Positions 63,920 through 64,000 of a stretch of 64,000 bases of DNA are shown piece by piece. The position numbers and the translations under genes are program-made. A model generated the notes under the pieces. That model ran no database searches. It was given only the letters and a program-made list of their open reading frames with translations, and was not told the origin of the DNA. Position 1 is the stretch's first letter. Each line of letters opens with the position of its first letter. The stretch covers positions 1,302,001 through 1,366,000 of the forward strand of contig OZ244812.1 in the NCBI GenBank assembly GCA_965220205.1. The letters run 5' to 3'. This DNA is from G965220205 sp965220205 (GTDB lineage: Bacteria > Chloroflexota > Dehalococcoidia > Lucifugimonadales > Australimonadaceae).

Positions 63920-64000
63920 ATGGGAGCGTCTAAGGTGAATGTGCTCTGGATAGTTGCTGACACATTCCGCAGGGACCACGTACGCCTACGGCAATCCGAC
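63920..64000 (+). CDS. Sulfatase, N-terminal start (window edge)
   Basis: ATG 63920 begins MGASKVNVLWIVADTFRRDH, the characteristic opening of alkaline-phosphatase-superfamily sulfatases, whose first metal ligand is the Asp of VADTFRRDH. After DHV the family expects AYGN; here the frame reads RLRQSD, while a neighbouring frame gives AYGNP. So a frameshift may already be present within the first 30 codons. The rest lies outside the window. Confidence 0.6.
   Translation, partial: MGASKVNVLWIVADTFRRDHVRLRQSD

Noticed and set aside
57774..64000. attR copy of the tRNA-Ala 3' end
   Set aside because: I searched the remaining window by eye for the T-arm/acceptor sequence and found none; the right junction is probably outside.

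Overview
The window is a 64 kb piece of a GC-rich bacterial chromosome. My best guess is a Chloroflexota genome of the SAR202/Dehalococcoidia type. That is an inference from gene content: an LLM-type flavin monooxygenase beside an F420:NADP reductase, a sulfatase start, amidohydrolase and class II aldolase/cupin catabolic genes, and an hpnCDE squalene cluster. There is no rRNA or marker gene to settle it. Coding density is high. Housekeeping genes are intact, while broken genes and insertion sequences (ISs) cluster in the accessory stretches.

Layout. 1-4.6 kb: an amidohydrolase tail, an RCC1-repeat lipoprotein gene split by an IS5-group element, gene debris and a second IS type. 4.8-12.35 kb: a tRNA with CAT anticodon, a membrane Clp_N protein, fumC, a GyrI-like protein, an M20 peptidase/quinone oxidoreductase pair, a DM13 protein, a Cache protein and a nucleoside deoxyribosyltransferase whose stop codon is the target of IS5 copy 2. 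13.7-20.5 kb: the addB-addA helicase-nuclease and a membrane-anchored HNH nuclease. 20.8-24.5 kb: lipoproteins, a frameshifted 5'-nucleotidase pseudogene and an IS relic. 24.6-30.8 kb: dxs, a prenyl diphosphate synthase and hpnC-hpnD-hpnE, a run from the MEP pathway to squalene. 31.3-34.0 kb: a class II aldolase, bicupin and PanB-like operon.

34.8-38.4 kb holds a compact two-gene module: a winged-helix-like protein and a GHKL/HSP90-type ATPase. IS5 copy 3 interrupts the ATPase gene. Then come a VWA protein, a novel-looking polytopic protein with an Asp-box-like motif, a methyltransferase, the F420 pair, thrC, two 90-residue RRM proteins, HAD, typA, an MFS transporter, a DEAD-box helicase, the primary sigma factor and a ferritin-like desaturase.

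From 57.4 kb there are tRNA-Asn(GTT) and tRNA-Ala(CGC). The Ala tRNA is followed by a P4-type tyrosine integrase and probably marks the left end of an integrated element that runs off the window. Inside it, two unrelated ISs sit back to back on one CTAG. Removing both in silico restores an AlpA-type regulator gene whose 3' part lies antisense within the integrase gene. Further in are a SUMF1-fold protein, a 180 bp MITE, a frameshifted small gene and the start of a sulfatase.

Recurring theme: every complete mobile element here (four IS5-group copies in two sequence lineages, an 812 bp frameshift IS, a 1.36 kb IS and a MITE) is flanked by CTAG, or CTAA in one case. Three insertions fall exactly on a TAG stop codon and leave the gene readable. 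Two others split genes that are restored in frame when the element and one target copy are removed.
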